DNA of 54,240 nt from Candidatus Kaiserbacteria bacterium (GCA_016217965.1 JACRFI010000006.1:1-54240), one strand, 5' to 3'; shown: positions 40,431-48,393, counted from the stretch's first letter. The notes: a model not told the origin generated them from the sequence alone. Program-made: numbers and translations.

Positions 40431-42509
40431 ATGTCCCGCGGGAACTCTCTTATTGCCGGCGTTGTTTTGATTGGGATGCTCTCGACGCTCGCAATTGCGC
40501 TCCAATCCGCGAATCCGCAGGTTGAATCGGATGCGCAAGTTGCATCTGCGAAATTTGCTGCCGACACTACGAAAAAAAAGACGGAAGAGAGTGGAGGTAC
40601 CGAGATAGACTGTGCGCCGGGATATGACTTCAAAGCATTTACGGATAAAGGCGATGTTAAAGTTGAGTGCACTAGAAAAATACAGTGCGGTACGCCACCA
40701 TCTGAACGAGATCCGAAGTCAGGGAAAACAGTGTCGAGTAAGACATTGCAGAAATGTAAAGATGACCTAGTGCTTCCAGGAGAATCGGCGGATAGTAAGA
40801 TTGTAAAAGATTCATGCAGCGCTTGGAAGTCAGAAGTGGAAATTTGTCTAAAGGCTGATCAAACTGCTGGAAAAAAGGAGAAGTGCTTCCATAAGCAACC
40901 CTGTGACAGTGGGAAGAAAATGAATTACAAAGACTTATTGAAGGAAAATGGTACAGGTTTCAAAAAGGCGATGCAGCAAGAACTTGCGGAGGCTGTAGGC
41001 CAGGGGAAAGAAGAAGATGTGCAAAGAATTCGAGGCGAGATAGGTAAGCTGCCGGAAGGAAAAGATATTCTGGATCGATTCAATAAAGAAGAGGGAGCGG
41101 AATTACAAAAAGGTATAGATGAAAGGCTTGAATCGAGGCAAAAAGCACTTGAAGAGTTGAACAAAAAGATTACTGAAGAAACAGATCAAACAAAGAAAGA
41201 GCAGTTAATAAAGGACCGAGAGTTCACGAAGGAAGAAATAAAAGATCTTGAGGAAACAAAAAAACGCCTTGCGCTCGCGCAAAAGGCGTTAACTCCGGCG
41301 GACAGTAAGACGGGCGGTGACCCAAAGTATGATCCAACGACGGGAAAGTGTGTTGCTAATTGTGACAAGGCGGGCAAGGGAGACCCTGGAGGAAACCCAG
41401 GAGGTAATCCAGGGGGAAACCCAGGGGGCAGTCCTGGTGGAAGTCCAAGTGGTGGCTCACCAAGCGGTGGATCACCGAGTGGCGGACAGCCGACGTTCCC
41501 CAACCTGGGACAAAACCAGCAGGGTCAGTGTTCATTCTTTGGTTCTCTCTTTGGGACCTGTGAAGAACTTTCGTGCACAATCACGCTCACGCCGTCGGGA
41601 CAAGCGCAACAAGGACAGCCGCAACCGGGGAATTTACAGTGGCGCACGAGCGGTGGTAACGCACAGTCCGCACAGATAACAAATCTTGGCACCGTTCCTG
41701 CAACAGGACAGGCGCAAGTGCAGAACGCTCAGATGACATACTTCATGCAGGTGCAGGGACAGAACAACCAGAGAGCCTCGTGCCAAACGCAAGCAGGGCA
41801 GAATCCGCAGCAACAGTGCAGCAATCCTTCGTACTTCTGTCGCGAAGGAACGCTCTACTATGGCGTACAAGGCAACAATTTCTGCCAGCCGCAAACGGTG
41901 CAGAAGTGCCAGTTTGGTTGCCAGACGAGCCAGAGCGGCGCCTCGACCGCATGTGCGTCGAGTGGTGCCACGGGAGACGGGCCGACGGCCGAGATATCAT
42001 GTTCACCCACAACTGCAGATGTCGGCATGACGGTTGGTATCACGTATTCCTGCGGGAATTCGATCAAAGGCACAGGTGTTGGTTTTGATACCGGGGACAA
42101 AACAGCAGGGAGCGCGGAAGTAAAAATTGAAAAGCCGCCTACCGGAACTGATACGGTGAGCTATGGCCTCACGTGCACAGCTGAGAATGGGAAGTCCGTG
42201 AACGCTTCGCCTGTGTGCAAAGTAAAAATAAATAAGCCATCGCTCCTTCTTGTCGCAAACCCGAAAAAGATAGACGACGATGACGAAAAGCCTGATACGA
42301 CAACACTCGGGTGGGTGACGAAGGGAATGAAATCCTGCGTTATCTCAAGCCCGGACGATGCTGAATTCACGGAGGAGAACAAAGATAAAAAGAATACCTC
42401 TGGGAGCCTAAAGACAGATGAGCTCGACGAAGACACGGAATATGTCCTTACGTGCATTACGCTTGCAGACCAGGAGAAGGTAACAAAAGTGGAGGTGGAT
42501 GTAATTTAG
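40431..42509 (+). CDS. Large exported Cys-containing protein with Gly/Pro repeats, unknown
   Basis: A 692-residue exported protein. A hydrophobic N-terminal segment (about residues 6-24) acts as signal or anchor. It is followed by a Cys-containing region (CAPGYDFKAF, CTRKIQCG, KCFHKQPCDSG), a long charged coiled coil (about residues 165-300), a low-complexity run of GNPGG, GSPGG and SGGSP units (about 316-355), a Gln-rich Cys-containing domain, and a C-terminal pair of Ig-like modules. Similar in plan to the gene at 33957. Likely a surface fibre or adhesin, but this is inference. It ends by overlapping the convergent gene by four bases. Confidence 0.7.
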   Translation: MSRGNSLIAGVVLIGMLSTLAIALQSANPQVESDAQVASAKFAADTTKKKTEESGGTEIDCAPGYDFKAFTDKGDVKVECTRKIQCGTPPSERDPKSGKTVSSKTLQKCKDDLVLPGESADSKIVKDSCSAWKSEVEICLKADQTAGKKEKCFHKQPCDSGKKMNYKDLLKENGTGFKKAMQQELAEAVGQGKEEDVQRIRGEIGKLPEGKDILDRFNKEEGAELQKGIDERLESRQKALEELNKKITEETDQTKKEQLIKDREFTKEEIKDLEETKKRLALAQKALTPADSKTGGDPKYDPTTGKCVANCDKAGKGDPGGNPGGNPGGNPGGSPGGSPSGGSPSGGSPSGGQPTFPNLGQNQQGQCSFFGSLFGTCEELSCTITLTPSGQAQQGQPQPGNLQWRTSGGNAQSAQITNLGTVPATGQAQVQNAQMTYFMQVQGQNNQRASCQTQAGQNPQQQCSNPSYFCREGTLYYGVQGNNFCQPQTVQKCQFGCQTSQSGASTACASSGATGDGPTAEISCSPTTADVGMTVGITYSCGNSIKGTGVGFDTGDKTAGSAEVKIEKPPTGTDTVSYGLTCTAENGKSVNASPVCKVKINKPSLLLVANPKKIDDDDEKPDTTTLGWVTKGMKSCVISSPDDAEFTEENKDKKNTSGSLKTDELDEDTEYVLTCITLADQEKVTKVEVDVI
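41380..41492 (+). repeat. Gly/Pro/Ser coding repeat
   Basis: Imperfect tandem units encoding GNPGG, then GSPGG and GGSPS. Such flexible linkers vary readily in unit number between strains. Confidence 0.7.
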
Positions 42510-42979
42510 AGACCAAAAAACTCGAGGATTTTGTGCGCCATGGGTTCTTTCATCGGGACTTCGTCTACACGCTCGCGCAAATAGGCGCGCACATGCTCCG
42601 GGTCTATTCCCCCCAGCGGTATCACGAGGTTTGGTGCCATGAATTTCGTCGTATCAACGAGGAGAAGCGGGTCGTCTTCTGCTTCTGTCTCGACCCAGAA
42701 AGAGATTATGTCGCTGTAGGTGTGGAGTGCATCGCCCGCTCTGATGCCGCGCTCGGATATTTCGAAATCATGCAGATCCGGTGGAGTCCTGGCGATAAGC
42801 GCGATGACGCTTGCCGCGACGACAATGAGAAGCGCGAACAGAATATTACCGAAAAGAACGCTCGTGAGAGCTGCGCACACGGCAATAATACCGAGCGCCC
42901 AGAACCAATCACTCGTGCGCTCTATGTGCTCGTGTTCATATGCGCTCCACCTTAGAGGAGCCGAAGGCGATTCGGGCAT
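42506..42979 (-). CDS. Small membrane protein, unknown
   Basis: A 157-residue protein with a short polar N terminus containing RWSAYEHEHIERTSDWFWALG, two close hydrophobic helices (about residues 31-72), and a C-terminal cytoplasmic domain with beta pattern (DLHDFEISERGIRAGDALH, then YSDIISFWVE). The layout resembles two-helix proteins with a PH-like domain. ATG 42979 is chosen because TACAAT lies six bases upstream. Confidence 0.65.
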   Translation of the reverse strand: MPESPSAPLRWSAYEHEHIERTSDWFWALGIIAVCAALTSVLFGNILFALLIVVAASVIALIARTPPDLHDFEISERGIRAGDALHTYSDIISFWVETEAEDDPLLLVDTTKFMAPNLVIPLGGIDPEHVRAYLRERVDEVPMKEPMAHKILEFFGL

Positions 42980-42985
42980 GCCGAT

Positions 42986-42991
42986 ATTGTA
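42986..42991 (-). promoter_or_regulatory. -10 element deciding the start of the small membrane protein
   Basis: TACAAT on the minus strand, six bases before ATG 42979. Confidence 0.45.
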
Positions 42992-43046
42992 ACTTGTTTT
43001 CAACACGATTCATTGAATTAAGTCACAGTTTGTGCGAATCATGCGG

Positions 43047-43052
43047 TAGACT
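43047..43052 (+). promoter_or_regulatory. -10 element of the HNH gene that precedes tRNA-Ser
   Basis: TAGACT, six bases before ATG 43059. Because the HNH gene runs into tRNA-Ser, this may also be the tRNA promoter. Confidence 0.45.
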
Positions 43053-43058
43053 GGATGG

Positions 43059-43580
43059 ATGGGTGAGAAATATATCCGGACTCCAAATGTGAAGTGTGCC
43101 GTCTGCGAGAAGCTCGTCTACAGGAGACCTGTGGAACTTCAGATCAGCAACGGAAAAGCATATTGCGGCCAAATTTGTTATGGGCTTTCGCAGCGGAAAG
43201 AAACACCATGTGCCGTGTGCAAAATTCCTATCCTTGCAAGTAAACACGCAAAAACTTGTAGTCGGGCATGCGCGAATAAATACAGAACCGGTATCAAATA
43301 CAAACTTGGCAGACCCAAAAAAGACAAGGTTCAAAATCAGAGAGCGTTGAAATTGCGTCTGATTCAAGAAAGAGGGACAAAATGTGAGCGTTGCGGATAT
43401 TCGAAGATCGAGATTCTGCAGGTGCATCATTGCGATCGAGACAGAAACAACAACGAGTTGAAGAATCTTGAATTAATATGTCCGAATTGTCACTACGAGG
43501 AACATTATTTAGAAAAAAGCTGGCTTAATGCTAGTCTAGTTTCGGAGGCGTCGGATAGTGGTTCATTCCAGCGCACTTGA
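43059..43580 (+). CDS. HNH endonuclease whose stop codon is the tRNA-Ser anticodon
   Basis: A 173-residue Cys-rich protein. Two treble-clef-like Cys clusters (CAVC with C36/C40, and CAVC with C67/C71) are followed by a basic linker and an HNH domain: CERC (109-112), HH at 123-124, NNNELKNLELICPNCH with C141, C144 and H145. The metal and catalytic residues are present, so it should be an active nuclease. The last 37 bases of the gene lie inside tRNA-Ser, and the TGA stop at 43578-43580 is exactly the anticodon. It is probably a freestanding homing-type endonuclease. Confidence 0.88.
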   Translation: MGEKYIRTPNVKCAVCEKLVYRRPVELQISNGKAYCGQICYGLSQRKETPCAVCKIPILASKHAKTCSRACANKYRTGIKYKLGRPKKDKVQNQRALKLRLIQERGTKCERCGYSKIEILQVHHCDRDRNNNELKNLELICPNCHYEEHYLEKSWLNASLVSEASDSGSFQRT

Positions 43581-43628
43581 AATGCGCCAGGCTGAAAGGC
43601 CTCGTGAGTTCGAATCTCACCGCCTCCG
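43544..43628 (+). tRNA. tRNA-Ser (UGA), overlapping the HNH gene
   Basis: Class II tRNA with acceptor GGAGGCG/CGCCTCC, anticodon arm GCGCA/TGCGC with loop CTTGAAA (anticodon 43578-43580), a long variable arm (CAGGCTGAAAGGCCT), and T-arm GTGAG/CTCAC with TTCGAAT. CCA is not encoded. Its 5' half is also coding sequence of the HNH gene, so processing of the tRNA must cut that mRNA. Confidence 0.95.
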
Positions 43629-43637
43629 AAAATTTCT

Positions 43638-44048
43638 ATGGCACGCGTAATGGTATTTGGCACGTTCGACAAAATTCATCCAGGGCATGAGGATATGTTT
43701 CGGCAGGCGCGAGTGCTCGTGACCGATCCATTTCTCATCGTCTCTGTGGCGAGAGACAGTATTGTAGAGCGCATCAAGGGGTTCCTTCCCAAGAATTCTG
43801 AAACAGTCCGCCGCGATAAAGTCGCGGCGCATCCTCTGGTGGACGAAGCGGTCATGGGAGATGCGGAGGGGTATATTGAGCATATCCGTAACGCGAGGCC
43901 GGATATTATTGCGCTCGGGTACGATCAGCGTGGGGAATATGTCGACAATTTGGAAAAAGATCTGAAAGATGCAGGGCTTGATGCACAAATTGTTCGCCTT
44001 CAATCATTTCATCCGGAAAAATACAAAACTTCCAAAATGCCTGAGTGA
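43638..44048 (+). CDS. Cytidylyltransferase-like nucleotidyltransferase
   Basis: A 136-residue protein of the HxGH nucleotidyltransferase superfamily (related to glycerol-3-phosphate cytidylyltransferase and FAD synthetase). It shows [19 protein letters not shown] with the HPGH active-site motif, followed by VSVARDS and the substrate loop ALGYDQ. Substrate is not assignable by eye; archaeal-type FAD synthase-like and lipid-headgroup roles are both possible. It begins ten bases after tRNA-Ser and is probably cotranscribed with it. Confidence 0.88.
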   Translation: MARVMVFGTFDKIHPGHEDMFRQARVLVTDPFLIVSVARDSIVERIKGFLPKNSETVRRDKVAAHPLVDEAVMGDAEGYIEHIRNARPDIIALGYDQRGEYVDNLEKDLKDAGLDAQIVRLQSFHPEKYKTSKMPE

Positions 44049-44075
44049 ATACGCTATACGCAATACTGAATACCA

Positions 44076-44081
44076 TATACT
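44076..44081 (+). promoter_or_regulatory. -10 element of ruvX
   Basis: TATACT, eight bases before ATG 44090. It rules out the longer open frame starting at 44045. Confidence 0.45.
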
Positions 44082-44089
44082 CTATATTC

Positions 44090-44479
44090 ATGCGCATCTT
44101 AGGAATTGATTACGGGACATCGGGCGTCGGGCTCGCGATCTCTGATGAGAACGCGTCATTCGCTTTTCCTCTTGAAACATTGCATAACGATGCGTTCTTG
44201 CTCGAAAATATCGTGCACGTGGCTACAGAGAAGAAAGTCTCAGCGATTGCGATAGGGGACACGCGAGCAGAAGGCGGCGGGGCGAACAGAGTAACTGCAC
44301 AGGCAGATGCATTTATGGAAAAACTTCGCGCGCGCGTCGGTGTTCCAGTGCATGCTGTGCGTGAAGCCTGGAGTTCGCTCGAAGCATCACGCTTTGCTCC
44401 GAAAGGCAAAGAAAGGGATGATGCCGCGTCAGCCGCGATAATTTTGCAGAGATTCCTCGACTCAGGCGCGAAGAGATAA
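44090..44479 (+). CDS. ruvX: YqgF/RuvX-family nuclease
   Basis: A 129-residue RNase H-fold protein. It begins MRILGIDYGTSGVGLAIS, the YqgF signature with the first catalytic Asp. It continues AIAIGDTRAEGG and ends with ERDDAASAAIILQRFLD, supplying the last acidic residues. Family members process 16S rRNA 3' ends or act on junction DNA; in this reduced genome rRNA processing is the better guess. The start matches the family and lies behind a TATACT. Confidence 0.87.
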   Translation: MRILGIDYGTSGVGLAISDENASFAFPLETLHNDAFLLENIVHVATEKKVSAIAIGDTRAEGGGANRVTAQADAFMEKLRARVGVPVHAVREAWSSLEASRFAPKGKERDDAASAAIILQRFLDSGAKR

Positions 44480-44485
44480 TAAAAT
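44480..44485 (+). promoter_or_regulatory. -10-like element before the tRNA-binding-domain gene
   Basis: TAAAAT, five bases before ATG 44491 and just past the ruvX stop. It may give a separate transcript, or the gene may be read through from ruvX. Confidence 0.3.
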
Positions 44486-44490
44486 CAGGC

Positions 44491-44820
44491 ATGGAATTCA
44501 TTTCATACGAAGATTTTGCAAAGCTCGACATACGTATCGGCACCATCCTCGCCGTTGAAAGGGTGCCGGAAACAGACAAGCTTTTGAAATGCACTATTGA
44601 TTTTGGTGAATTAGGGCAACGAACTATCGTGTCGGGCATCGCACAGTTTCGCGAACCAGAGACGTTGGTGGGCAAGCAATGCCCATACATCGTGAACCTC
44701 GAGCCAAAAATGCTTCGTGGCGTAGAGAGTCAGGGCATGCTGATAGCAGCATCAACACCTGATGGGCTCGCACTTCTCCATCCCGACGTTGCTGCCCCTC
44801 CGGGGACAAAATTGAAATGA
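44491..44820 (+). CDS. tRNA-binding domain protein (CsaA / MetG C-terminal type)
   Basis: A 109-residue stand-alone OB-fold domain like that at the C terminus of methionyl-tRNA synthetase and in CsaA. Family motifs are YEDFAKLDIRIGTILAVERV, ETDKLLKCTIDFGELG, RTIVSGIAQF, and EPKMLRGVESQGMLIAAS. It probably acts as a tRNA-binding cofactor of a separate synthetase. The full-length single domain is intact. Confidence 0.9.
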   Translation: MEFISYEDFAKLDIRIGTILAVERVPETDKLLKCTIDFGELGQRTIVSGIAQFREPETLVGKQCPYIVNLEPKMLRGVESQGMLIAASTPDGLALLHPDVAAPPGTKLK

Positions 44821-44855
44821 CCTCTGTATATCTTTAGTTTTTAGTTTGTAGTTTT

Positions 44856-44864
44856 TGATATACT
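44856..44864 (+). promoter_or_regulatory. Extended -10 promoter of the pilM operon
   Basis: TGA TATACT, six bases before ATG 44871, preceded by a run of imperfect tagttt repeats. A leaderless pilM transcript is predicted. Confidence 0.6.
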
Positions 44865-44870
44865 TTCCCT

Positions 44871-45962
44871 ATGCATCTCTCGCGCATGTTAGCGCGGTGG
44901 TTTCCGACGCCACGGATTCTCGCTCCCCATGCGGCGGGAATAGACATCAGCGATGCATCAATAAAATGGGTGACACTCGCATCGGCGGGAAAGGGTGCGC
45001 GCGTCGCGGCCTTTGGGTACCAATCCTTAGCGCCGGGCATTGTGGTGAATGGCTCGGTCAAGGACGCGCGCGCGTTGGCGAGCGCACTAAGTGGCATCAA
45101 GAAAAAACTTGGCGCGCGGTCTGCGCATGTTGCGCTTCCTGAAGAAAGCGCATTTGTGTTCAACATGCATGCGCCTGCAGGATCAAAGCGGCACGAGATA
45201 CTGAGCATGGTTGAATTTGAGCTTGAGGGACGCGTTCCGATCCCCATAGCGCAGGCAGTATATGATTTTGAAGCGATAGAAACCCACCGCGACGGGAGTG
45301 GTTCGGAAGTCGCGGTGGTTGTATTTCCAAGAGAAGTGGCAGAAGGATACACCACGGCATTCGCACAAAGCGGCATCCATCTTGCCTCGCTCGAAATAGA
45401 AGCGCGTTCGATAGCGCGAGCAGTTTCAGACCCAACACAGGACGCCGTTACTCTACTTGTGGATTCGGGGAACGCGCGCACAGGATTTGCGATATTGAAG
45501 CGCGGAGTCCCCATCTTCACTTCTACTGTAGAAGTGGGGGGTGGGCAGATGTCTGACGTTCTCATGCAAACACTCTCGCTGTCCGCAGAGGATGCCGAGA
45601 AGTTCAAGAATGAACAGGGGCTTATTCCCGCGAACAAAGATAACGCTAAAGGCGCTGAAGCGCTCGAAAAAGTCGCGGCAGCGCTTGCGGCAGAGATAGT
45701 GCGCCATTACCATTTCTGGGATACACGCAGGAATGAACATGGAGAGCGAGTTACGCCCGTCGGGCGCGTCTTTCTCGTTGGGGGCTCGTCGAACCTGAAA
45801 GGAATTACCGATTATGTTGCGGGCAAAGTCCACGCAGAAACGGAGCGTCCAAACGTATGGCGCAATGTATGTGATTTTGACGACTACATTCCACCCATCG
45901 ACAGGCGCTCGTCACTCCAATTCGTTACAGCCGTGGGGCTCGCCCTTCGCTCTCTTTCATGA
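44871..45962 (+). CDS. pilM: Type IV pilus assembly protein PilM
   Basis: Actin-fold cytoplasmic protein that links the inner-membrane PilNO platform to the pilus motor. The 363-residue protein shows AGIDISDASIKWV at the start of the ATPase fold, VALPEESAFVFNM, SMVEFELEGRVPIP, LLVDSGNARTGFAI (phosphate loop 2), GGGQMSDVLM, and VFLVGGSSNLKGI near the end. Length is typical. It overlaps the pilN-like gene by four bases. It shares its pathway with pilB at 29106, though they are 14 kb apart. Confidence 0.92.
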   Translation: MHLSRMLARWFPTPRILAPHAAGIDISDASIKWVTLASAGKGARVAAFGYQSLAPGIVVNGSVKDARALASALSGIKKKLGARSAHVALPEESAFVFNMHAPAGSKRHEILSMVEFELEGRVPIPIAQAVYDFEAIETHRDGSGSEVAVVVFPREVAEGYTTAFAQSGIHLASLEIEARSIARAVSDPTQDAVTLLVDSGNARTGFAILKRGVPIFTSTVEVGGGQMSDVLMQTLSLSAEDAEKFKNEQGLIPANKDNAKGAEALEKVAAALAAEIVRHYHFWDTRRNEHGERVTPVGRVFLVGGSSNLKGITDYVAGKVHAETERPNVWRNVCDFDDYIPPIDRRSSLQFVTAVGLALRSLS

Positions 45963-46486
45963 CAAATCTTTTGCCGCCAGAAGATACGAAGCAGCTTGTG
46001 CGCACCGCGAAAGCGAAGTTCCTATATACAGGTTCATTCGTGATTGCGGCAGCGGCAATAGCAGGCATCGTTGCTCTCAGCCCATCATTCTTTCTCGCGT
46101 ATTTTTCTAAGGCGGATTCAGGCGCAGAAACAGTGCCTTCCGGAGAAGAAGCGCAGCGGCGCCAAGACCAAGAAGCGTCGTCGCGCGTGCGCGCCCTTCT
46201 TGCTGAGATATCTTCGGTAACGGAAGAGAAAATGCCCATCAGCGAGGCAATTGAGAGCGCGTACGTACTGCGCCCGCCTGGCGTCACTATCGGCGCTGTT
46301 GCATATGCAGGTGGAAAACCCGGGACTATCACGCTCGCGGGTTCTGCCAAGAGCCGAGAGAATGTGAGCGCGTTCCGCGACGCGCTCGCGAAAAGTGGGA
46401 GTTTTGAGAATGTCTCAGTACCAGTCGGGGCATTGGTAGGTGCGCTAGAGGGCGGGTTTACAATCACGCTCACGGGTAATTTTTGA
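45959..46486 (+). CDS. pilN: PilN-like pilus assembly membrane protein
   Basis: A 175-residue protein with an N-terminal cytoplasmic segment starting MTNLLPPEDTKQL (similar to the PilN INLLP motif that binds PilM), one membrane helix (about residues 25-47), a coiled segment, and a periplasmic fold with SAKSRENVSAFRDALAKSG followed by SFENVSVP, like PilN. The NLLP motif right after the start and the position between pilM and a PilO-like gene support the name. Confidence 0.82.
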   Translation: MTNLLPPEDTKQLVRTAKAKFLYTGSFVIAAAAIAGIVALSPSFFLAYFSKADSGAETVPSGEEAQRRQDQEASSRVRALLAEISSVTEEKMPISEAIESAYVLRPPGVTIGAVAYAGGKPGTITLAGSAKSRENVSAFRDALAKSGSFENVSVPVGALVGALEGGFTITLTGNF

Positions 46487-46487
46487 T

Positions 46488-47042
46488 ATGAAACGGACGT
46501 TCATGTTGGTTGCAGTCGGAACGTTGCTCCTAGCACTGTCGTTGTGGGCGGCATATGGGTACCTTGTGCTTGAGGCAACTGATGCGCGGACACTCTACAC
46601 CGCAGAAAAGCTGGATGCGTCACAAAAAGAAGAACGTGCGCGCGCCACACAGAGGCTCCACGCGCTCGTCCGCGATTCTGAGTCTGAGCGCGCCGTCCTC
46701 GAGGAGCTTGCCCGTACGGATGCCCTCACAGCAGCCGAAGCAATTGAGGCTGCGGGAAAGGCCGCCGGGACACGGACCGTCGTGCGGGGCGCCACCGCGT
46801 CCGCACTCGGCGGCGTATCCAAATCTCCGATCGCCAAGGACCTTCGCGCTGTTGAGATGCTCGTCGATTCCGAAGGAAGATTGCAATCGATCCTCAATGC
46901 AATAAAGCTTTTCGAGGCGCTTCCTTTTCTCTCATCCATTAGAAGCATAGAGATGGATCAAGCATCCGGAGGAAATCAAAGCGACCTGTGGCGTGCGGTA
47001 ATACGCATACGGATCATTACAACTTCAGCAGTGGGCATATGA
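46488..47042 (+). CDS. pilO: PilO-like pilus assembly membrane protein
   Basis: A 184-residue protein with one N-terminal membrane helix (about residues 5-25), a coiled-coil stalk of about 50 residues rich in Arg, Glu and Ala, and a small periplasmic domain ending LWRAVIRIRIITT. Architecture and position match PilO, which dimerises with PilN. Sequence conservation in this family is low, so the name rests on layout. It begins one base past the pilN stop. Confidence 0.72.
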   Translation: MKRTFMLVAVGTLLLALSLWAAYGYLVLEATDARTLYTAEKLDASQKEERARATQRLHALVRDSESERAVLEELARTDALTAAEAIEAAGKAAGTRTVVRGATASALGGVSKSPIAKDLRAVEMLVDSEGRLQSILNAIKLFEALPFLSSIRSIEMDQASGGNQSDLWRAVIRIRIITTSAVGI

Positions 47043-47335
47043 TAAAAGAATACACGGAGAGGCTGCGCCTACGTGATGCATACGCATCAATGCATGAGCC
47101 AGAGAGTTTGCGCCGCCTCGCAGATTTCTACTGGCACGTGGTTGTTATCGTTGGCACGCTCTTGATGCTCGGCTCTGTCGGGTACGGCATGTGGCTTTTC
47201 TTCGTCGAGCCGACGAGGGCAGAATCATCCGTGACCGTAGGCGCGCGAAGTGAAGTATTCGACAGGGCAGAATTGCAGAAAGCAGTACAGGCACTTGAGA
47301 AACGCCAGGAGAATTTTGATGCGCTCCTCAAATAG
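47039..47335 (+). CDS. Small single-pass membrane protein of the pilus operon
   Basis: A 98-residue protein with a charged N terminus, one membrane helix (about residues 34-56), and a short extracytoplasmic coil ending in EKRQENFDALLK. Its start overlaps the pilO-like stop by four bases, so it belongs to the pilus operon. It could stand in the place of PilP, but it lacks recognisable PilP features. Confidence 0.68.
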   Translation: MIKEYTERLRLRDAYASMHEPESLRRLADFYWHVVVIVGTLLMLGSVGYGMWLFFVEPTRAESSVTVGARSEVFDRAELQKAVQALEKRQENFDALLK

Positions 47336-47360
47336 CGAGGTATCTTCGGCGCGGTTTTTT

Positions 47361-47369
47361 TGGTAAAAC
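47361..47369 (+). promoter_or_regulatory. Extended -10 promoter of tRNA-Arg (UCU)
   Basis: TGG TAAAAC behind a T-run, nine bases before the mature tRNA 5' end. Confidence 0.4.
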
Positions 47370-47378
47370 TATCTTGCT

Positions 47379-47450
47379 GCCTTCGTAGCACAATGGATAG
47401 TGCAGGACTCTTCTAAGGTCTTGATGTAGGTTCGATTCCTACCGAAGGCA
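47379..47450 (+). tRNA. tRNA-Arg (UCU)
   Basis: Acceptor GCCTTCG/CGAAGGC, D-arm GCAC/GTGC, anticodon arm GGACT/GGTCT with two wobble pairs and loop CTTCTAA, T-arm GTAGG/CCTAC with TTCGATT. Anticodon TCT reads AGA and AGG. No encoded CCA. It is tail to tail with tRNA-Val, 12 bases apart. Confidence 0.93.
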
Positions 47451-47462
47451 TAAACAAAAAAT

Positions 47463-47535
47463 TGCGCGGTGAGGGATTCGAACCCCCGACCCTTCGAATG
47501 TAAATCGAGCGCTCTACCAACTGAGCTAACCGCGC
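47463..47535 (-). tRNA. tRNA-Val (UAC)
   Basis: On the minus strand: acceptor GCGCGGT/ACCGCGC, D-arm GCTC/GAGC, anticodon arm CTCGA/TCGAA with a C-A mismatch at its base, loop TTTACAT, T-arm GGGGG/CCCTC with TTCGAAT. Anticodon TAC. No encoded CCA. Confidence 0.92.
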
Positions 47536-47617
47536 TTCGCTGCACTCTAGCGCGTTTGTAGAAATGGTACAAACAAAACCTGTGGATAAGGAGACTAGCG
47601 TTCGTCGTACACAGGTA

Positions 47618-47623
47618 CTACAA
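47618..47623 (+). promoter_or_regulatory. -10 element of the second HTH endonuclease-like gene
   Basis: TACAAT, eight bases before ATG 47632. Confidence 0.45.
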
Positions 47624-47631
47624 TTCGAGTA

Positions 47632-48336
47632 ATGAGAAGACGAGAAAAAGAGCAAGCTCGATTATTGCGGCAGAGTGGGAAATCCGTAAAAGAGATAGAA
47701 CGATTACTTAACGTGCCCCGATCCAGTGTGAGTGTCTGGGTTCGAGACATTCCGTTGACAGCGATGCAGAAAAAGAGACTTTCGGAGCGTGGACATTCTC
47801 TTGAGGTGCTTGAGAAGCGAAGAAGTACTCGATTGGCGAACGAAAGTAGACGTCGCACAATTTTCCTTGAAAAGGGACACTCAGATATTAAGGAATTTCC
47901 TGATATAGATGTATTTATGCTTGGAATCGGTCTCTATTTGGGCGAAGGATCAAAAACTGATCGAGGAAAAATTGAGTTATCAAACACAGACCCAAGAATT
48001 ATCCAAATTTTCATCAGATTTCTTATGCAATCTTGCGGTTACCCTTTGTCAAGAATACACGCGACCATCGGCATACATTCACATTTGTCGATCGATAAAG
48101 CAGAAAAATACTGGTCTACAATTTCGGGTATTCCGCTTAGACAATTTTCAAAAACGTTTATTCAGATAAGTAGGGCTGGCAAGGGCGAACGCGACAAATT
48201 ACCATTTGGCACGTTCAGCGTTGGCGTGTATGACACCGCGGCCAGAGTGCGGTTGGAGGGGTGGATCCAGGGAATTTATAAAAGACTGTTTCCAACGGAA
48301 TACGTTCTCCACAGTATGACTAAATTGCGTATATGA
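47632..48336 (+). CDS. HTH protein with LAGLIDADG-like motif, next to tRNA-Val/tRNA-Arg
   Basis: A 234-residue basic protein and paralogue of the one at 39613. A helix-turn-helix (about residues 7-38, LLRQSGKSVKEIERLLNVPR followed by SSVSVWV) is followed by a basic helix, then LYLGEGSKTD (101-110) and SNTDPRIIQIFIRF (117-130), the two motifs shared with the paralogue. A C-terminal domain ends with YKRLFPTEY. The acidic LYLGEG motif is compatible with a metal-dependent nuclease related to LAGLIDADG proteins, but this is inference. Its start is about 100 bases from the 5' end of tRNA-Val. Confidence 0.75.
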   Translation: MRRREKEQARLLRQSGKSVKEIERLLNVPRSSVSVWVRDIPLTAMQKKRLSERGHSLEVLEKRRSTRLANESRRRTIFLEKGHSDIKEFPDIDVFMLGIGLYLGEGSKTDRGKIELSNTDPRIIQIFIRFLMQSCGYPLSRIHATIGIHSHLSIDKAEKYWSTISGIPLRQFSKTFIQISRAGKGERDKLPFGTFSVGVYDTAARVRLEGWIQGIYKRLFPTEYVLHSMTKLRI

Positions 48337-48355
48337 TTCGAACAGGACTGTCGGT

Positions 48356-48384
48356 TTGATATTGCCCACTCTTCGTGTTAAAGT
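48356..48384 (+). promoter_or_regulatory. Promoter of rplS
   Basis: TTGATA and TAAAGT with a 17-base spacer; ATG 48394 follows nine bases later. Confidence 0.5.
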
Positions 48385-48393
48385 CTTGCCCGT

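Noticed and set aside
47369-47655. Minus-strand open frames across the tRNA-Arg/tRNA-Val pair
   Set aside because: They consist of tRNA sequence read as codons.
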